From the NCBI GenBank assembly GCA_964017185.1, contig OZ024882.1, forward strand, positions 38,240,488 through 38,304,487: a DNA stretch of 64,000 nt, given 5' to 3'. The notes below the pieces were generated by a model, which ran no database searches, was not told where the DNA came from, and was given only the letters and a program-made list of their open reading frames with translations. The DNA comes from Rugalucina vietnamica. Its lineage: Eukaryota; Mollusca; Bivalvia; Lucinida; Lucinidae. Positions 1 through 11,812 of this stretch are shown here, one piece after another (positions within the stretch are counted from its first letter, which is position 1; every line of letters begins with the position of its first letter). The translations under genes and the position numbers were made by a program.

Positions 1-580
1 CCATTGTTGTCAGTGACAATGGTGGCTTTATCTAATAGTAGAATGACAAACATCAGTTCGAAGCTACGCATGCGAAATATCAAAGTGAGGGGTACCGTTA
101 CATCACCGGCGATAAAATGACATTGGACGAATGTTTTGAACCATCATTTCTTTCTCTATAGCCAGTATAATACAAAACTAAGCAATTAAAACGGTCAAAA
201 CTTTAAAATTTCTTAGTTACTGCTTAGAACTTTTGTTGAGTGTATTACATCGAGTGTGTTGAAAACAGAATTTTCACGAGTGAGAATGTCGATGTTTTCA
301 ATACTTTTTATTTTATATAATACACGGGCAATGTTCCCATCGAAGAAACGGGTGGTGAAAATGTAAGATACAGTTTCTACATGTGCATCCAATCCAAGAA
401 ACCGATCTTCCGTTCTGATGTGTATTGTCTGAGTTATTCATAGCCGTCCAAAGACATGCTCAAAGAGGAAAACAATAGCACAATTTTAATTGGGTTTGAA
501 CCCCAATTCTAAATTACCACAGATAACTCACACATATAAGAAATAAAAAGATGAAATTATCCCCCTTTCAATAAAACATA
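1..580. other. Unrecognised sequence with a decayed MITE scrap
   Basis: No gene is seen. Positions about 235-372 are a degraded copy of the beta hairpin MITE described at 652-1199: the stretches around GTTGAAAAC, TTTTCACGAGTG and TACACGGGCA are recognisable in the right order. The rest has no match elsewhere in the window. Confidence 0.5.
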
Positions 581-651
581 TATAGAGGATATTCAAGTTT
601 TTGGAGTGAATATGAGTTTTATTTCATTGAGTGAAGTGAAAAAATTTTTTA

Positions 652-1199
652 TTTTATACTTTACAGTGAAACCCAATGTATATCAAAAACTTGATAAAAT
701 TGGTATTTTCATTGATATGAAATTTCACTGATATCAAATCTCACTGATATCAAAAGTCACTAGTGACTGATATCAGCCTATCAGATTTTTTGGATTACTT
801 CTGACGTTTCCATTTACTTGACGTCATTAAATGTGTCTCACTTCAGAAATACAAACGCCTATAACTCCGTTATTTATGAACAAAAACATAAAGTGTGGGT
901 ATTCATTTTCTTAGTTAGAACATAAGGAACAATGTGGTACCAAAATTATTCGTGTTTTCAAAAATTTTTTGATTTCGCATTTTCACCGCCTACCTTGTGC
1001 ATTGGAAAATGCCTGTGCATTGTATAAAATAAAAAGAAAATTAGCTTTTTTTCGGTGAATACCAAATATATTTCATCGAGTGAGTTGAAAACATTATAAT
1101 TTTCACTCGTGCTGCGCACTCGTGAAAATTCTGATGTTTTCAACTCACTCGATGAAATATATTTGGTATTCACCTCAAAAAAAGCAAATATCCTCTATA
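652..1199 (-). mobile_element. Beta hairpin MITE, copy 1
   Basis: This is a copy of the most abundant MITE here. Read on the minus strand it starts TATAGAGGATATTTGC and forms a long stem (arms of about 60-70 nt) capped by CGAGTGCGCAGCACGAG. It then carries a conserved middle and ends with a module of GATATCA/CACTAGTGAC palindromes finishing at CACTGTAAAGTATAAAAT. It interrupts the gamma element at a TA-containing site. Other copies lie at 13896, 16936, 31011, 37256, 37824 and 58146. Translations of the hairpin give similar short peptides on both strands, as expected for a palindrome, so they are not genes. Confidence 0.85.
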
Positions 1200-1535
1200 T
1201 ATTTCATGAGTGCCGAAGGCACGAATGAAATATGTAATTTTTCACTTCACGAGATGAAATAAAACTCATATTCACGACAAAAACTTGAATTTTCTTTTTA
1301 TGATATTGCATGTAGTCATTGTAACGTTGCGCGCTAAAGCATATGACGTCAAAATCTTAAATGACGTCATTACGTCACGTCATTACGTCGCTATTGTGTG
1401 TGAACGTTCATTGCGTCAACAATAGCATAGATTATAAAATTTAGTTATGTATAAATTAGAAATGAAACGGTGGAATCGTAATTTGCGTATTCCCAAATCT
1501 TATATTTTCACATGTGAAAATATAATTTTTTTTTA

Positions 1536-2071
1536 TAATGCAACAGCCCTACATATCGGCCTAATAAAGGGGGGTTCATAAATAGAAGCTTTATTCAGCT
1601 ACTGACCGAATAAAGGCCTTCTCTACTGACTAAATAAAGACCGCGTTGCAACTTTGTTTAACGCAACAAAAAGACGCGCGCCGGTGACGTCAAATTTAGT
1701 CACGTTTTGTGACGTCAATTTCCGCCATTGTTATGCAACGTTACGTAGATGAAACAATGGACAAGAAAAATTTGAATTATCAACAAAATCTACTGCAATG
1801 GTGGCGAATTTTGAGGAGTCGTTCTGCGGAGTGATTGCTGAGCTGTTGACTAAATAAACAAAATGGTGGAAAGCAGATCTCCTGACATCGGGTGAGTTTC
1901 TTCGCTTTCGTTGCATTATAAAGTGAATAACTACCCCGTGACCAAAAATAAACCGATTTATCACGCTCGGACCGTAAGCAGATGAAAGGGCTCGCTGAAA
2001 GCTCGCCCTTTCATCTGCTTACTAATCCTCACGTGATAAATCGGTTTATTTTTGGTCACGGGGTAGTTAAC
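1536..2071 (+). mobile_element. Delta hairpin MITE with TA target duplication
   Basis: The element is flanked by TA on both sides (1534-1535, 2072-2073) and sits inside the gamma copy, which resumes at CATATTTTCACATG. The 3' third is a very strong palindrome: arms near 1927-1965 and 2026-2069, with an inner stem of about 16 bp (AAGCAGATGAAAGGGC and its complement) around 1976-2020. The 5' part holds two TGACGTCA sites and a short ATG exon with a splice-donor consensus, listed separately. Only this copy is present in the window. Confidence 0.7.
1685..1897 (+). promoter_or_regulatory. Promoter and first-exon-like block of delta MITE
   Basis: Perfect TGACGTCA palindromes lie at 1685-1692 and 1710-1717. 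Downstream, ATG at 1863 in the context AACAAAATGG opens MVESRSPDIG and runs without a stop into GGGTGAGTTT, where GTGAGT at 1892-1897 is a consensus 5' splice site. The order CRE sites, ATG, short exon, donor is seen directly. That it works as a promoter and exon is inference. It could be the remnant of the parent transposase gene's start or a captured host first exon. Confidence 0.45.
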
Positions 2072-2165
2072 TACATATTTTCACATGTGAAAATATAACT
2101 TTTTCAAATATTGGTTATATTTAATACATATTTCTCTATATTTCTTCACTTGCCATATAATAAAT

Positions 2166-3982
2166 AGGTATTATGTCGAGCGTATTTGTAGTGCAACTTA
2201 TTGTAATTTCTTTTTCGTGAATTTTATAGAGTGCGCAGCTAACATCATTTCTTGAAGATTTTAAGATTAAAAATGTGCTCATCCGGAGTGCATTTTTTTT
2301 CATGTTAGCACTATTCTAGTCGACAAAAATGTCTCATTCAAGTTGGTTGAAACAATTTTATTTGTCCATTAATACATATACGTATATGTTACAAGCATAT
2401 TATATTGAGCATTTGGATTAGAAAGCAAGCTGTAATAGCTTATATATATCCTCTCCAAAGTTCAAGTTTGATCAAAATGAACATCAGCGTTTTGCATTTT
2501 GTACCCTGATATGTAATCTATCTGGATCATACAGCACCAAACAGGAAAGCATTCTCTGAACCTCTCTAGGCGGTGTATTGTTGCTTTCTTTTTTGTTCAG
2601 TATAAATTTTATGTATTATATGCTTTACACTGTACTTGCAACTTTCCATAACTTGCGCTCTTTATAGTCTATTCAAAAGATATACATAGGTATACTTCAT
2701 ACTGAATTAATTTTGATGGTTTAGTAGGATTGCTGCCATAGATAAAACAAGAAAACATTTTTATAATACTACCAAATTGTTCTAGGAACGTGTCATGGCG
2801 ATGCTTAAATCTTGATATTCATTTTTCATGTAGGACATATTTTCTGGCAACTCTTGAAAAGAAAGCTGCTAGGAGTTTTCTCTCAACGTGATGCTATATA
2901 AACAGGACAGTAGATAATTATTAGGAGGACATCGTGCATAACATCTGATCAATTATTTATTTCCGTAGACTGACTGTATTGGTGATGCAGCCTATTTCAT
3001 CATAATTGGACATTGCAGGAAATAGGATTTTCGGCATTAGGTAATACGTTCCAGTTTTAGAACATGATTTGTTTACCTTGCGACTGTCCAGCCATGCTCG
3101 ACTTCTGTGCAATACGTGATACCCACCCAAACAGGTTACAGTAGGTATAAATAACGTTTTAGACACATGAAACAATGTTAAGAGATTTGGTTGTAGGCTT
3201 AACTTTAAAATTGTAGGATGAGGACTTAACCGAACTGAAATCAGCAACGTTTTATAGAAGACAGACATTGAACAACATTTTAAGTGTTTATTTTATACTT
3301 ATACTTTATACTTAATCCCATGGCCAATCAAAGTCAAACTGAAAATAGAAATGAAGATCTTTAATAATCGTCAGAGTCACATGACCAAAATAACCATCAC
3401 GCCCATACATGTATCAGATGATATATTTAAAAATCGTCTACAGTATCGACAGTCCTGTTATCGTTAACCTTGGGACGACGTATCGTGGAAGCAAGCTCTA
3501 CAAAGATTATTTAAATGATATGTTGTAATGACCTAGATCTATTTTACGACCGCTTTAGTATTTACATTGGATAAACTGGGACAAACTCAAACTAAAGGAT
3601 ATTTTGTGCCAGGCAAAAGCTTTGAGCGTTTACACGTCCATTTGACCTCTGGCTTCTGTCAGTGCAAGAAAAAATGCCTCAAAACGGAAAAAATGCACGT
3701 AATCGCGTAACCCAAAACGTAATTATTCGTTAACGTCAATGTCTCATGGTGGGCATCCAAAGTCAGTTGATTTGGGCATGGAAAGTCAGTCAGTGAACGA
3801 ACAAATTAAGTTAGGGATCAAACTTTTAATCTGCAATTTCTAAAGCACTGCTCGTTAAATGAAACATTTCTATCATAAAGGTAATTCATTTTGTAAGCCT
3901 TATGTGCTTGAAGATTCAAGCTACTCTCCTTGCCCTAAAAAGACCACTTAAAACTGTAAGAAATTAAACCCATTTAGGCTTG
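2166..3982. other. 1.8 kb without recognisable features
   Basis: This stretch has no match elsewhere in the window and no recognised coding or RNA gene. The longest frame, 103 codons on the minus strand at 2957-3268, has no domain I recognise. It may be low-copy intergenic or intronic DNA, or an old unrecognised repeat. Confidence 0.5.
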
Positions 3983-6900
3983 TAGTCCATGTCGAATGGG
4001 AATCTCGTGCGATTTTTTTGACGATTTATGACGACCTATATAAAACTTATCTTTGGGGTGTATGGATAACATTAAACCTGTTCGTCGCACTTACATCCGC
4101 GCCAGTCGATTTATGACGTCATCAATATGGCGGCTATCTGCATATATATGAATTATTCGTATTTCCATCAAAATCAATTGAAAACATCTCAGTATTACTT
4201 ATTTTTCAAAGGAAATGTATGAAATGCATCTGTTTATACACACAATAGACGAATTAAGTCGATGGGATATTGCTTTATCCGGTCGTAAGTCCGTTCGCGC
4301 ATACGTTGGACATACGTTTTTTTTCTTCTAAAACCGCCCACAACCTAGGTACCCCGAGAGCAAATTTGAACTACCTTGTACCCCCAAGGACAATTTTTAT
4401 GGGTGCCAAATCATTCATTGAAACCAAAGAAATGCAAAGAATTTTTGTCCTCAAAGATAAACTCATTTACACTATGAAAAATTGCATGGTTTCCATGGCA
4501 ACCATTAACATGTTTCTTAAGCACGGGGATGTACATAGAAAATTGATCATATCTTCACTGTTTTTTATCTTATTCTACTGAACATGGTCTCATTTTAAAG
4601 CATGGTCATAGCCCTTTCTCTCGATGATAAGTATGCACAGTATCTTATTTGCATATACATTAATTTTAATGAAAAATGGCAAAAAATCTTTAAAAATCCA
4701 TATATTAACTAATTTCAGGCCCAAACTGTCATTGTGACAGTTTGTTATTGAACCAGTAATATCATCTGACAAATCTATTGATGATCTGGTCCTATATGAA
4801 AATTGTTTCATTTGCATATTCATGAAAATTAATAAAAAATTCAAAAATTGAGGAAAAATGAGGGAAAACATATCCATTGCAAGGTACTGCATATGTTATA
4901 AGACCTATCTTGCATCCCTGGGACAAAGTCTTAAGGCTGTAAGTGTTGTCAAAGGGACCTTCGTGATGCCATAAAATATTGTCATCAGCAATGAAAAAAA
5001 CTTTTGCATGATGTGAAATTACATAGTTTCCACACCGCTCCTCATGCGATTCTAAAGAACACGATGTACTTACAAAAACTTGTATCCCACCAATAGAATG
5101 CCCTAGAATACTATAATTGGTCCGATAGTGATGCGTGTACTTAACAGTTTAACCTTGATGCCTTATATTTAAATTATTGAATTTACTTATTCATGAAAAT
5201 TAATAAAAAATAGCATAATAAATGAAGAAGAATTGTGGAAAGATAGGGGTATACGTACAAAATCGCTTGTACCAGAGCTGTTTATCAACCCAGGATGCTG
5301 AAAGAGGTACCAAATGAATACTATGTTCTATGGTCCTGAACTATGATATAAGAATAATCTAATTTTCAATTTCATTAATTTTAATGAAAACCAAAGAAAT
5401 TTCAGAGAAAAGAATATGTAAACATTAATAAATAAACCTACAAAATGACTTGTATCTCGGCAATCATAAGCCATACAGTGCTGAAAAGGGCATCAAATGG
5501 TGTCCAGGGCAATATTATACTATCCTGTACTACAAGTTATGAGTCATTTGGTTTTTAGTTTTAAGAATATTAACAAAACCTTTTAAATTTAGAGAAAAAA
5601 TACGGAATAATTAAGGGTGTATACGTATAAACACGCATGTATCTCGGCTACTGAAAGACCTAGAGAGCTATAATTGGCGTCAAATGATTACTAGGACAAT
5701 GTTCTATAACCATATAATCCGCTACTTTTGCTGTATGGATATTACTGAGACCTTCATAAATAAAACTCAACGAAAAATGAACGGGTACACCAAACAAAAT
5801 CGTTCATATCTCAGCTGCCAACATCCTTAGAGTATTGAAAATGGTACCAACAGAATGTCAGGAGCATGCACAACTGCCATGTAGTCCGATAGCTTGAACA
5901 CGTTATTAATTTTTCTGAACGTTACGTAAAATTTCGAAAAATTGTGAAAATAACAGAAACTTGAAGGATGTGCTTCACCAAAATTAACTAAATCTTGCGC
6001 TTGCCAGAAAACAAGATTTATATATCTGAGCACACGGCGATAAAACATTGTCCTAACAATAAATTGGTGACATTTTGAGTTCTCTTCGGCTATTGGCCAC
6101 TGAGATATAAGCGATTTTGTTGATGGACCCCTTCATTTTTTACTGATTTTACTCTTATTTATTTTAAGATCTTTAATATCCTTACAACAAAAAATAACTG
6201 AACCTTGAGTAGCCGAAACCGTGGCATGGCCCATATACTTTCTCATCCATATGTTCACTGCTCTTAAAAGATCTCAGTTTTACTTTTTTTTACTTTATAT
6301 ACCCTATTATATTGTTACAGAACATAGTCATAGCAATCATCCATTAAGAATTATAGCTCCCTAAGGCTTTCAGTAGCCAAGATACGTGCGTTTTTTTTTT
6401 TACCTATGCCCCTTATTTTTTCGTATTGTTTTCTCTAAATTCAAAAGGTTTTGTTAATATTCTAAACCCTTAAAAACAAATGACCCACAATTTGTAGTAC
6501 ACCAAGTGATGGTATAATAATGCCCTAAACACCATTTGATGTCATTTTCAGCACCATATGACTTTTGATTGCCGATATACAAGTCCTTTTGTAGGTTTAC
6601 TCATTTAATTTTTTCTCTCTCTCAAATTTCCTAAGTTTTCATTAAAATTCATAAACTGGAAAATTGTTTTCATCATTATTCTCATACCATACTTTAGGGT
6701 CATAGTGCAATGTCATAGCATTCATTTGATACCCTTTTCATCATCCTGGGTTGATTAACAGCTCTTGTACAAGCGATTTTGTACATATACCCTCTATTTT
6801 TTCGACATTTTTCTCCATTTTTATGTTTGTTTTATTAATTTTCATGAATAAGTAAAGCCAGTGATTTAATATCAGGTAGCAAGGTTAAATTGTTAGATTC

Positions 6901-7037
6901 ATGCATCACTATCAGACCATTTATAGTATTCTAGAGCATTCTATCGATGGGATATAAGTATTTTTGTAAGTACATCCTATTCTTTAGAATCGCTTGAGGG
7001 GTGGTGTGGAAACTATGTAATTTTACATCATGCAAAT

Positions 7038-7038
<1 letters not shown>

Positions 7039-7075
<37 letters not shown>
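7039..7075 (+). repeat. Poly-T run in copy A
   Basis: About 37 consecutive T. The matching run in copy B is about 31 A at 20640-20669, and this explains much of the length difference between the two copies. Confidence 0.9.
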
Positions 7076-7607
7076 CATTGGTGAGGACATTATTTTATGG
7101 CATCACGGTGGTCACTCTCACACTACTGACAGTCTTTAGCCGCAATTTGTCCCAGGAATGGGATGCAAGATAGATTAGATCTTATAACCTAATACGTTAC
7201 AATGGGTATAGTTTTTCCCTCTCCTCACTTTTTGAAGTTTTATTAATATTCATGAATATGCAAATGAGATAATTTTCATACAGGACCAGGTCGTCAATAA
7301 ATTCGCCGTATGATATTACTGGCTCAATAACAAAGTGTCACAACTACAGTTTGGGTCTGAAATTAGTTCATTTATGGATTTTTAAAGATTTCTGTCATTT
7401 TTCATGTTTTCATGAAAATTGATGAATATGCTTATTATATAATTTGCATTACTACCATAAGAAAAAAGGCTATGTCTAAGCTTTAAAATAAGACCACGTT
7501 CAATAGTCTAGGATAAGTTACAGTGGAGATATGGTCAATTTTGTATGTACACCCCCATCCTCAAAAATCTCGTTAATGGTTGCCATGGAAACCGTGCCAT
7601 ATTTCAT

Positions 7608-8478
7608 TAAGCATTAATCGACCATCAAGCATCAATGAGGATGCAATCGACAGACTTCCACAGATAGAGTGCAATGTTCTGTTAGATGAATTTCCTACCG
7701 TTACGGAAACAAGAAAAGCAGTTCAACAACTATCATCTGGCAAAGCCCCAGGTGCAGATGCAATTCCTGCCGAGGTTTACAAGGCTGGGGGCTACCCATG
7801 GCAGAGAAACTGACAGAGTTGTTTCACTGTATGTGGAGAAAGGAGGCTATCCCACAAGAATTTAAGGATGCATCCATAATCCACCTATACAAGCGGAAAG
7901 GAAATCCTCAAGTCTGTGACAATCACAGAGGCATCTCCCTCCTATCAATTGCTGGGAAGATACTTGCAAAAATTCTGTTGAATCGTCTGAATGTTCATCT
8001 TGATCAGACGGGACTTATCCCAGAAAGTCAATGTGGATTCAGAAAAGACAGAGGGACAATAGACATGATCTTCACAGCAAGACAGCTTCAGGAGAAATGC
8101 CAAGAACAGAATGTAGATCTATACATGACGTTTGTTGAACTCACCAAAGCTTTTGACACTGTTAGTCGTGATGGACTCTGGAAAATCATGGCAAAGTTTG
8201 GCTGTCCACCCAGATTCATAGCAATGGTGCGGCAGTTTCATGATGGCATGCAGGTACGTGTGCAAAATGATGGAGAGTTCTCTGAACCATTTGAAGTAAC
8301 AAATGGGGTCAAACAAGGCTGTGTTCTGGCACCAACACTGTTCAGCATGATGTTTTCTGCCATGCTTATGGATGCTTTTCAGGACAGTGACACTGGTTTT
8401 CCAATCAGGTTTTTGATGGCAACATATTCAACCTCAGAAGGTTGCAAGCCAAAACTAAGGTCCAGACTGATGTGCTAG
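7608..8478 (+). pseudogene. LINE reverse transcriptase, N-terminal part (copy A)
   Basis: Encodes a pre-RT linker (SSGKAPGADAIPAEVYKAGG), then, after a one-base shift near 7790, a long RT segment with SLLSIAGKILAKILLNRL, GFRKDRGTIDMIF, TKAFDTVSRDGLWKIM and GVKQGCVLAPTLFSMMFSAM. These are standard RT motifs 1 to 5. In motif A the usual catalytic aspartate appears as glutamate (FVELTKAFD where relatives have FVDLTKAFD). A second shift in a T-run near 8415-8420 moves the reading to the next frame. Copy B shares both shifts. The copy is therefore a dead, 5'-truncated LINE ORF2. Confidence 0.9.
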
Positions 8479-9458
8479 ATGAGCTCCTCTATGCAGATGA
8501 TATGGATAAGAATGCCAGCACAGAGGCAAAAATGCAAAAGGCCATGGATCAAGTCTCACAGTCATGTGATAACTATGATCTCACAATCAGCACAAAAAAG
8601 ACAGAGGTCGTACACCAACCAGCGCCCGGAAAGCCATATAATGAACCAACCATCACTGTGAATGGGCAAAAACTGAAAGTTGTTGACAAGTTCACCTACC
8701 TGGGAAGCACTCTCTCCAGAGCAGTGCATATTGATGATGAGATCACTGCCAGAATTGCAAAGGCTAGTGTGGCATTCGGACGACTCCGTGCAAATGTCTG
8801 GGAGCGAAATGGAATCAAGCTTGACACCAAGCTGAAAGTCTACAAGGCTGTGGTACTGCCAATCCTCTTGTATGCATGTGAGACCTGGACAGTATACCAA
8901 CGCCATGCAAAGAGACTTAACCATTTCCACTTAAGCTGTTTGAGAAAGTTGTTAAAAATCAAGTGGCAGGACAAGATTCCAGACACAGAGGTCCTGACGA
9001 AAGCAGGGATGCAAAGCATGCATACAGTCTTAAAGCTAGCACAGCTAAGATGGACTGGCCATGTTATAAGAATGCCTGATGCGCGACTTCCAAAGAAAGT
9101 TTTCTATGGAGAACTACAGGAGGGAAAGCGCTCTCAAGGTGGCCAGAAGAAACGCTACAAAGACACCCTCAAAGCATCTCTGAAGGATTTCGAAATACCA
9201 ATGGGGTCCTGGGAACAGACTGCACAGGAGCGATCAAAGTGGCGAGGTCTCATCAACAAAGGAGCAGCTCTTTATGAAAAGAAGAGAATCTGTGAAGCTG
9301 AAAGAAAGCGAAGAGAGCGCAAAGCCAAAACAAATGTGCCACCATCAGACTCTATGACATTGACTTGCTCTACTTGCAACCGACAGTTTAGAGCCAGAAT
9401 TGGCCTAGTCAGCCATCAAAGAACTCACCAACACACATCAGCACTATTCAAGAAATAA
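8442..9458 (+). pseudogene. LINE reverse transcriptase, C-terminal part with C2H2 finger (copy A)
   Basis: A 338-codon open frame continues the RT. It begins with the palm motif LLYADDM (catalytic YADD), then LTISTKKTEVV, FTYLGSTLS and VLPILLYACETWT. This is followed by HFHLSCLRKLLKIKWQDKIP, the region before LRWTGHVIRM, and a lysine/arginine-rich linker. It ends in one C-x2-C-x12-H-x3-H zinc finger near residues 310-330, the usual nucleic-acid-binding tail of this LINE type. The ATG at 8442 lies inside the old ORF and is not a true start. The stop at 9456-9458 is probably the natural ORF2 stop. Confidence 0.9.
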
Positions 9459-10019
9459 TGATGGTCTTTCTCATTAGTGAGAGACGAACTATCAGGCCAT
9501 ATTTCATAGTGCAATTGAGCCTTTATCTTTGGGGACACGAATTATTTGTATTTCTAGGGTCCCAATAAATGATATGGCACCCATGAAAAATTGTCTTGGG
9601 GGATGCAAGGTAGGTCAAATTATCTACTGATGTACTATGTATAGTTTAGCGCTTTGTATGCAGATTTTGTCGTAACGTGGCTCATATTCTCAGTGCTACG
9701 CTCCTTGTGAGAGATATTTTTGTGCTAAAATAGCTTTGATAAATACAATTGGTAAAATCCATCCATTTAAAATCAGCGAGAAGCTGGAAATCAATTTTTA
9801 TCTAGCAAGCATAGTATGAAAATGGTTGATCAAAACGCATATTACGAGTGCGCTGGTCACCATTTTGATGACGTCATAGTTCAGCCCATATGCGGGTCTC
9901 AGGGCGACGAACTGGTTTAAATTGTTGCATATGCCCCAAAGTTTGATTTAAGGTAGGTCGTCATAAATCGTCATGAAATTCCCACGGGACGACTTTTTTG
10001 GCCCATTCGACATTGACTA

Positions 10020-11579
10020 TTGCTGGCATTAGAAATTATTACAATTGATGACTAACGCGCAACTTTGCATTTTTTTTCCTGAATTGGCGAAATTGAGTTC
10101 TTTTTATGGAATCAGTTCTTATGAAACTTTTATCACTTTAATTTTAGGGTAGTATGGTTTTAAGAAATAAAAACACAAGTAGGCAATGATCAGGAAAAGG
10201 CGCAATCAGAAAGAAATACACACTCTAAAAACCGAGGTGTGAAAAACTAAATTGACAATAAGGTACTTATACTTAGAAAACAAATCGTAAGCCGAGTGAG
10301 CAGCTAATCCCAACCGGCGGTCACCATCCAAAAATGGAAAATTTACTACATCAAAATCAAAATCAAAATCATCGTGTGTTTAAGACATCGTGTGTTTAAG
10401 ACAATGAAAATCATCGCGTGTTTAAGACAGTGAAAAGATGTGTTTAAGTGATGCGTGGGAAAATTGGTGGCACATGAAAGTGCCATAGAAATGCTTCTCC
10501 ACCAAATAAATCAAATCTTGATTTATTATCGGTAGGCCCAAAATTGCATACTCAAATGTTTGAACCCTAACTTTTTTTGCCCTGTATTGTTTGAGTATAA
10601 TTCGTATCTACATTAGCGTAAATAAGTATGTAATGTTGGTGTTCACATGAAATTCTATATGCCAATTGGGCCTCTCAGGAGGCTAAGATAACAGTAAACC
10701 GCCAAACACTGTCTGGTCATAAGGATCATCTTAATGGAGATATACATTTTACATCACGTCTGATTTTATATCATATCGTAGGGATTGTCCATGAAATTTA
10801 CTTTACCATCATTGTCTCCCTAACGCTGATTATCAAGTATCTGGTATTTTTTCAGCGGAAATAACAGTTTCTGGATTTTTTTTAGCGGAAATAACACTTT
10901 GTACAGATAGGTGGTAGTGGTAGTGGTTATGTTTGGTATGTACTTGGTTGCGGTCTTTATTGTTTGGATGGACAATATATTTGCCAACAGGGAGCCTTTA
11001 ATGTAGGGTTGACTGATTAAAAATCACTGACTGATTAAAAAAAGATAATATATGTCATTTAAAGGCAGAAAAAATAATGGATCATTCTAGGTGTGAGTCA
11101 GGCATTTTTCACTATTTTATGCAAAAGCTTTAATGTATGGAGCTGTCATTGAGCTTCAGAATCATAAGAGAGTAGAAACTGTTCCTTGCAATCAGTAACA
11201 CAGACATGTCGTTAGAACTAATGGTACTGGTAATATTTCACTAACCATTTCTGTGGGTCACATATTTTTGGCTTGCTTGGTAAAGCAATGTACTTTGTAT
11301 CAGTATCAAGGGCGGTATGTTTCCATGGTCTTTTCCATGTCAAATTCGTATCATATCCTAGTTTGCTTCGCTCAACCGGTGCGGCATTTAAGAAAATTAT
11401 GGAAGATGTACCGTTTAATCAGGCACGGCACATACACGGCAGGGCATCACGAGAACTGCCGCGAAATCTCGTAAACGTAATTTTGTTCCCTTGCCACATC
11501 CGGGACCAGTCGTGATAGTGACCTCGTCAAAAATCTCATAATTCAAGTTAAGTACTTTCGCCTATTTTATTTATTTATT

Positions 11580-11580
<1 letters not shown>
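10020..11580. other. Mostly unrecognised DNA with small repeats
   Basis: Positions about 10190-10320 match 27180-27290 and 42165-42300 (phrases CAATGATCAGG, GCGCAATCAGAAAGAAAT, AGTGAGCAGCTA), so this is a piece of a dispersed repeat. A short tandem phrase CATCGTGTGTTTAAGACA recurs at 10370-10440. The rest, including small open frames at 11253-11515, shows no known domain. Confidence 0.5.

Positions 11581-11628
<48 letters not shown>
11570..11628 (+). repeat. TATTT tract and poly-T run
   Basis: A short (TTTA)n stretch followed by about 45 T. It precedes the minisatellite at 11655. Confidence 0.9.
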
Positions 11629-11654
11629 TAGAAAAATGAGAAAATTAAACTAAG

Positions 11655-11812
11655 AATTATTTCGGCAATGTTATCACAGAGAGATAACGGCAATTTTATT
11701 TCGGCAATGATTATTTCGGCAATGTTATTCGGCAATGTTTCGGCAATTTTATTTCGGCAATGATTATTTCGGCAATGTTATTCTGCAATTATTTCGGCAA
11801 TGTTATCATACA
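11655..11812 (+). repeat. TATTTCGGCAATG minisatellite
   Basis: About ten imperfect copies of a 12-14 bp unit, TATTTCGGCAATG, some with GATTATTTCGGCAATG or a dropped TATT. It contains a small palindrome, TTATCACAGAGAGATAA. It stops where the beta MITE end begins. Confidence 0.85.

Larger units (their letters stand above)
581..2165 (+). mobile_element. Gamma hairpin MITE, split by two younger MITEs
   Basis: The element begins with TATAGAGGATATTCAAG and continues through a stem-loop whose apex is GTGCCGAAGGCAC, then a block with two perfect TGACGTCA sites (1344-1351, 1362-1369). It ends near 2165. A cleaner copy at 30520-31012 shows the uninterrupted order, so 652-1199 (beta) and 1536-2071 (delta) are later insertions. 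No open reading frame of note. The terminal TATAGAGGATATT is shared with the beta family, so the two are probably related non-autonomous DNA transposons. Superfamily is not assigned. Confidence 0.75.
7608..9495 (+). mobile_element. 5'-truncated LINE inserted in copy A
   Basis: A 1,888-bp insertion bounded by perfect 12-bp direct repeats GCCATATTTCAT (7596-7607 and 9496-9507). The uninserted version of the site exists in the opposite arm of the same element around 4465-4490, so the boundaries are well supported. It holds the end of an ORF2: linker, reverse transcriptase, and a C-terminal zinc finger. The apurinic endonuclease domain is absent, so the copy is 5'-truncated. There is no poly-A tail; the 3' end has a small TCTCATTAGTGAGA stem. 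The C-terminal layout resembles RTE/BovB-like LINEs, but I do not assign a clade firmly. Confidence 0.9.
3983..10019 (+). mobile_element. 6-kb foldback/TIR element, copy A, carrying a LINE fragment
   Basis: The ends are inverted: TAGTCCATGTCGAATGGG at the left and the complement of TAGTCAATGTCGAATGGG at the right, with similarity continuing inward so that the two halves are diverged inverted arms of about 2 kb. The arms are built from degenerate units of roughly 185-190 bp with recurring phrases such as ACAAAATCGCTTGTA and TATCTCGGC. TGACGTCA lies near both ends (4114, 9869). Copy B at 17696-23719 matches throughout in reverse orientation, and similarity stops exactly at these ends. A TTG triplet flanks both sides, a possible 3-bp target duplication. 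No transposase is seen, so it is non-autonomous. The superfamily is unknown. Confidence 0.85.

Noticed and set aside
958-1173. Recurring ~65-90 codon frames containing a TKYISSSELK-like peptide in every beta MITE
   Set aside because: They lie on the arms of a long palindrome, so similar peptides arise on both strands. There is no domain and copies differ by shifts and ends.
2957-3268. 103-codon minus-strand frame as a gene
   Set aside because: No recognised domain, no upstream promoter signal, AT-rich context; a chance frame of this length is expected several times in 64 kb.
4270-4581. 103-codon frame in copy A and its 121-codon partner at 23122-23487 in copy B
   Set aside because: It runs across diverged satellite-like arm units, changes frame with a T-run length difference between the copies, and resembles no known protein.
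8119-8930. Open frames on the minus strand over the LINE (65 and 122 codons), mirrored at 18783-19594
   Set aside because: They are antisense shadows of a strong coding frame. The plus-strand frame has all RT motifs; these have none.
11655-11812. CRISPR array
   Set aside because: The TATTTCGGCAATG units are adjacent with no unique spacers of constant length, and the DNA is eukaryotic.
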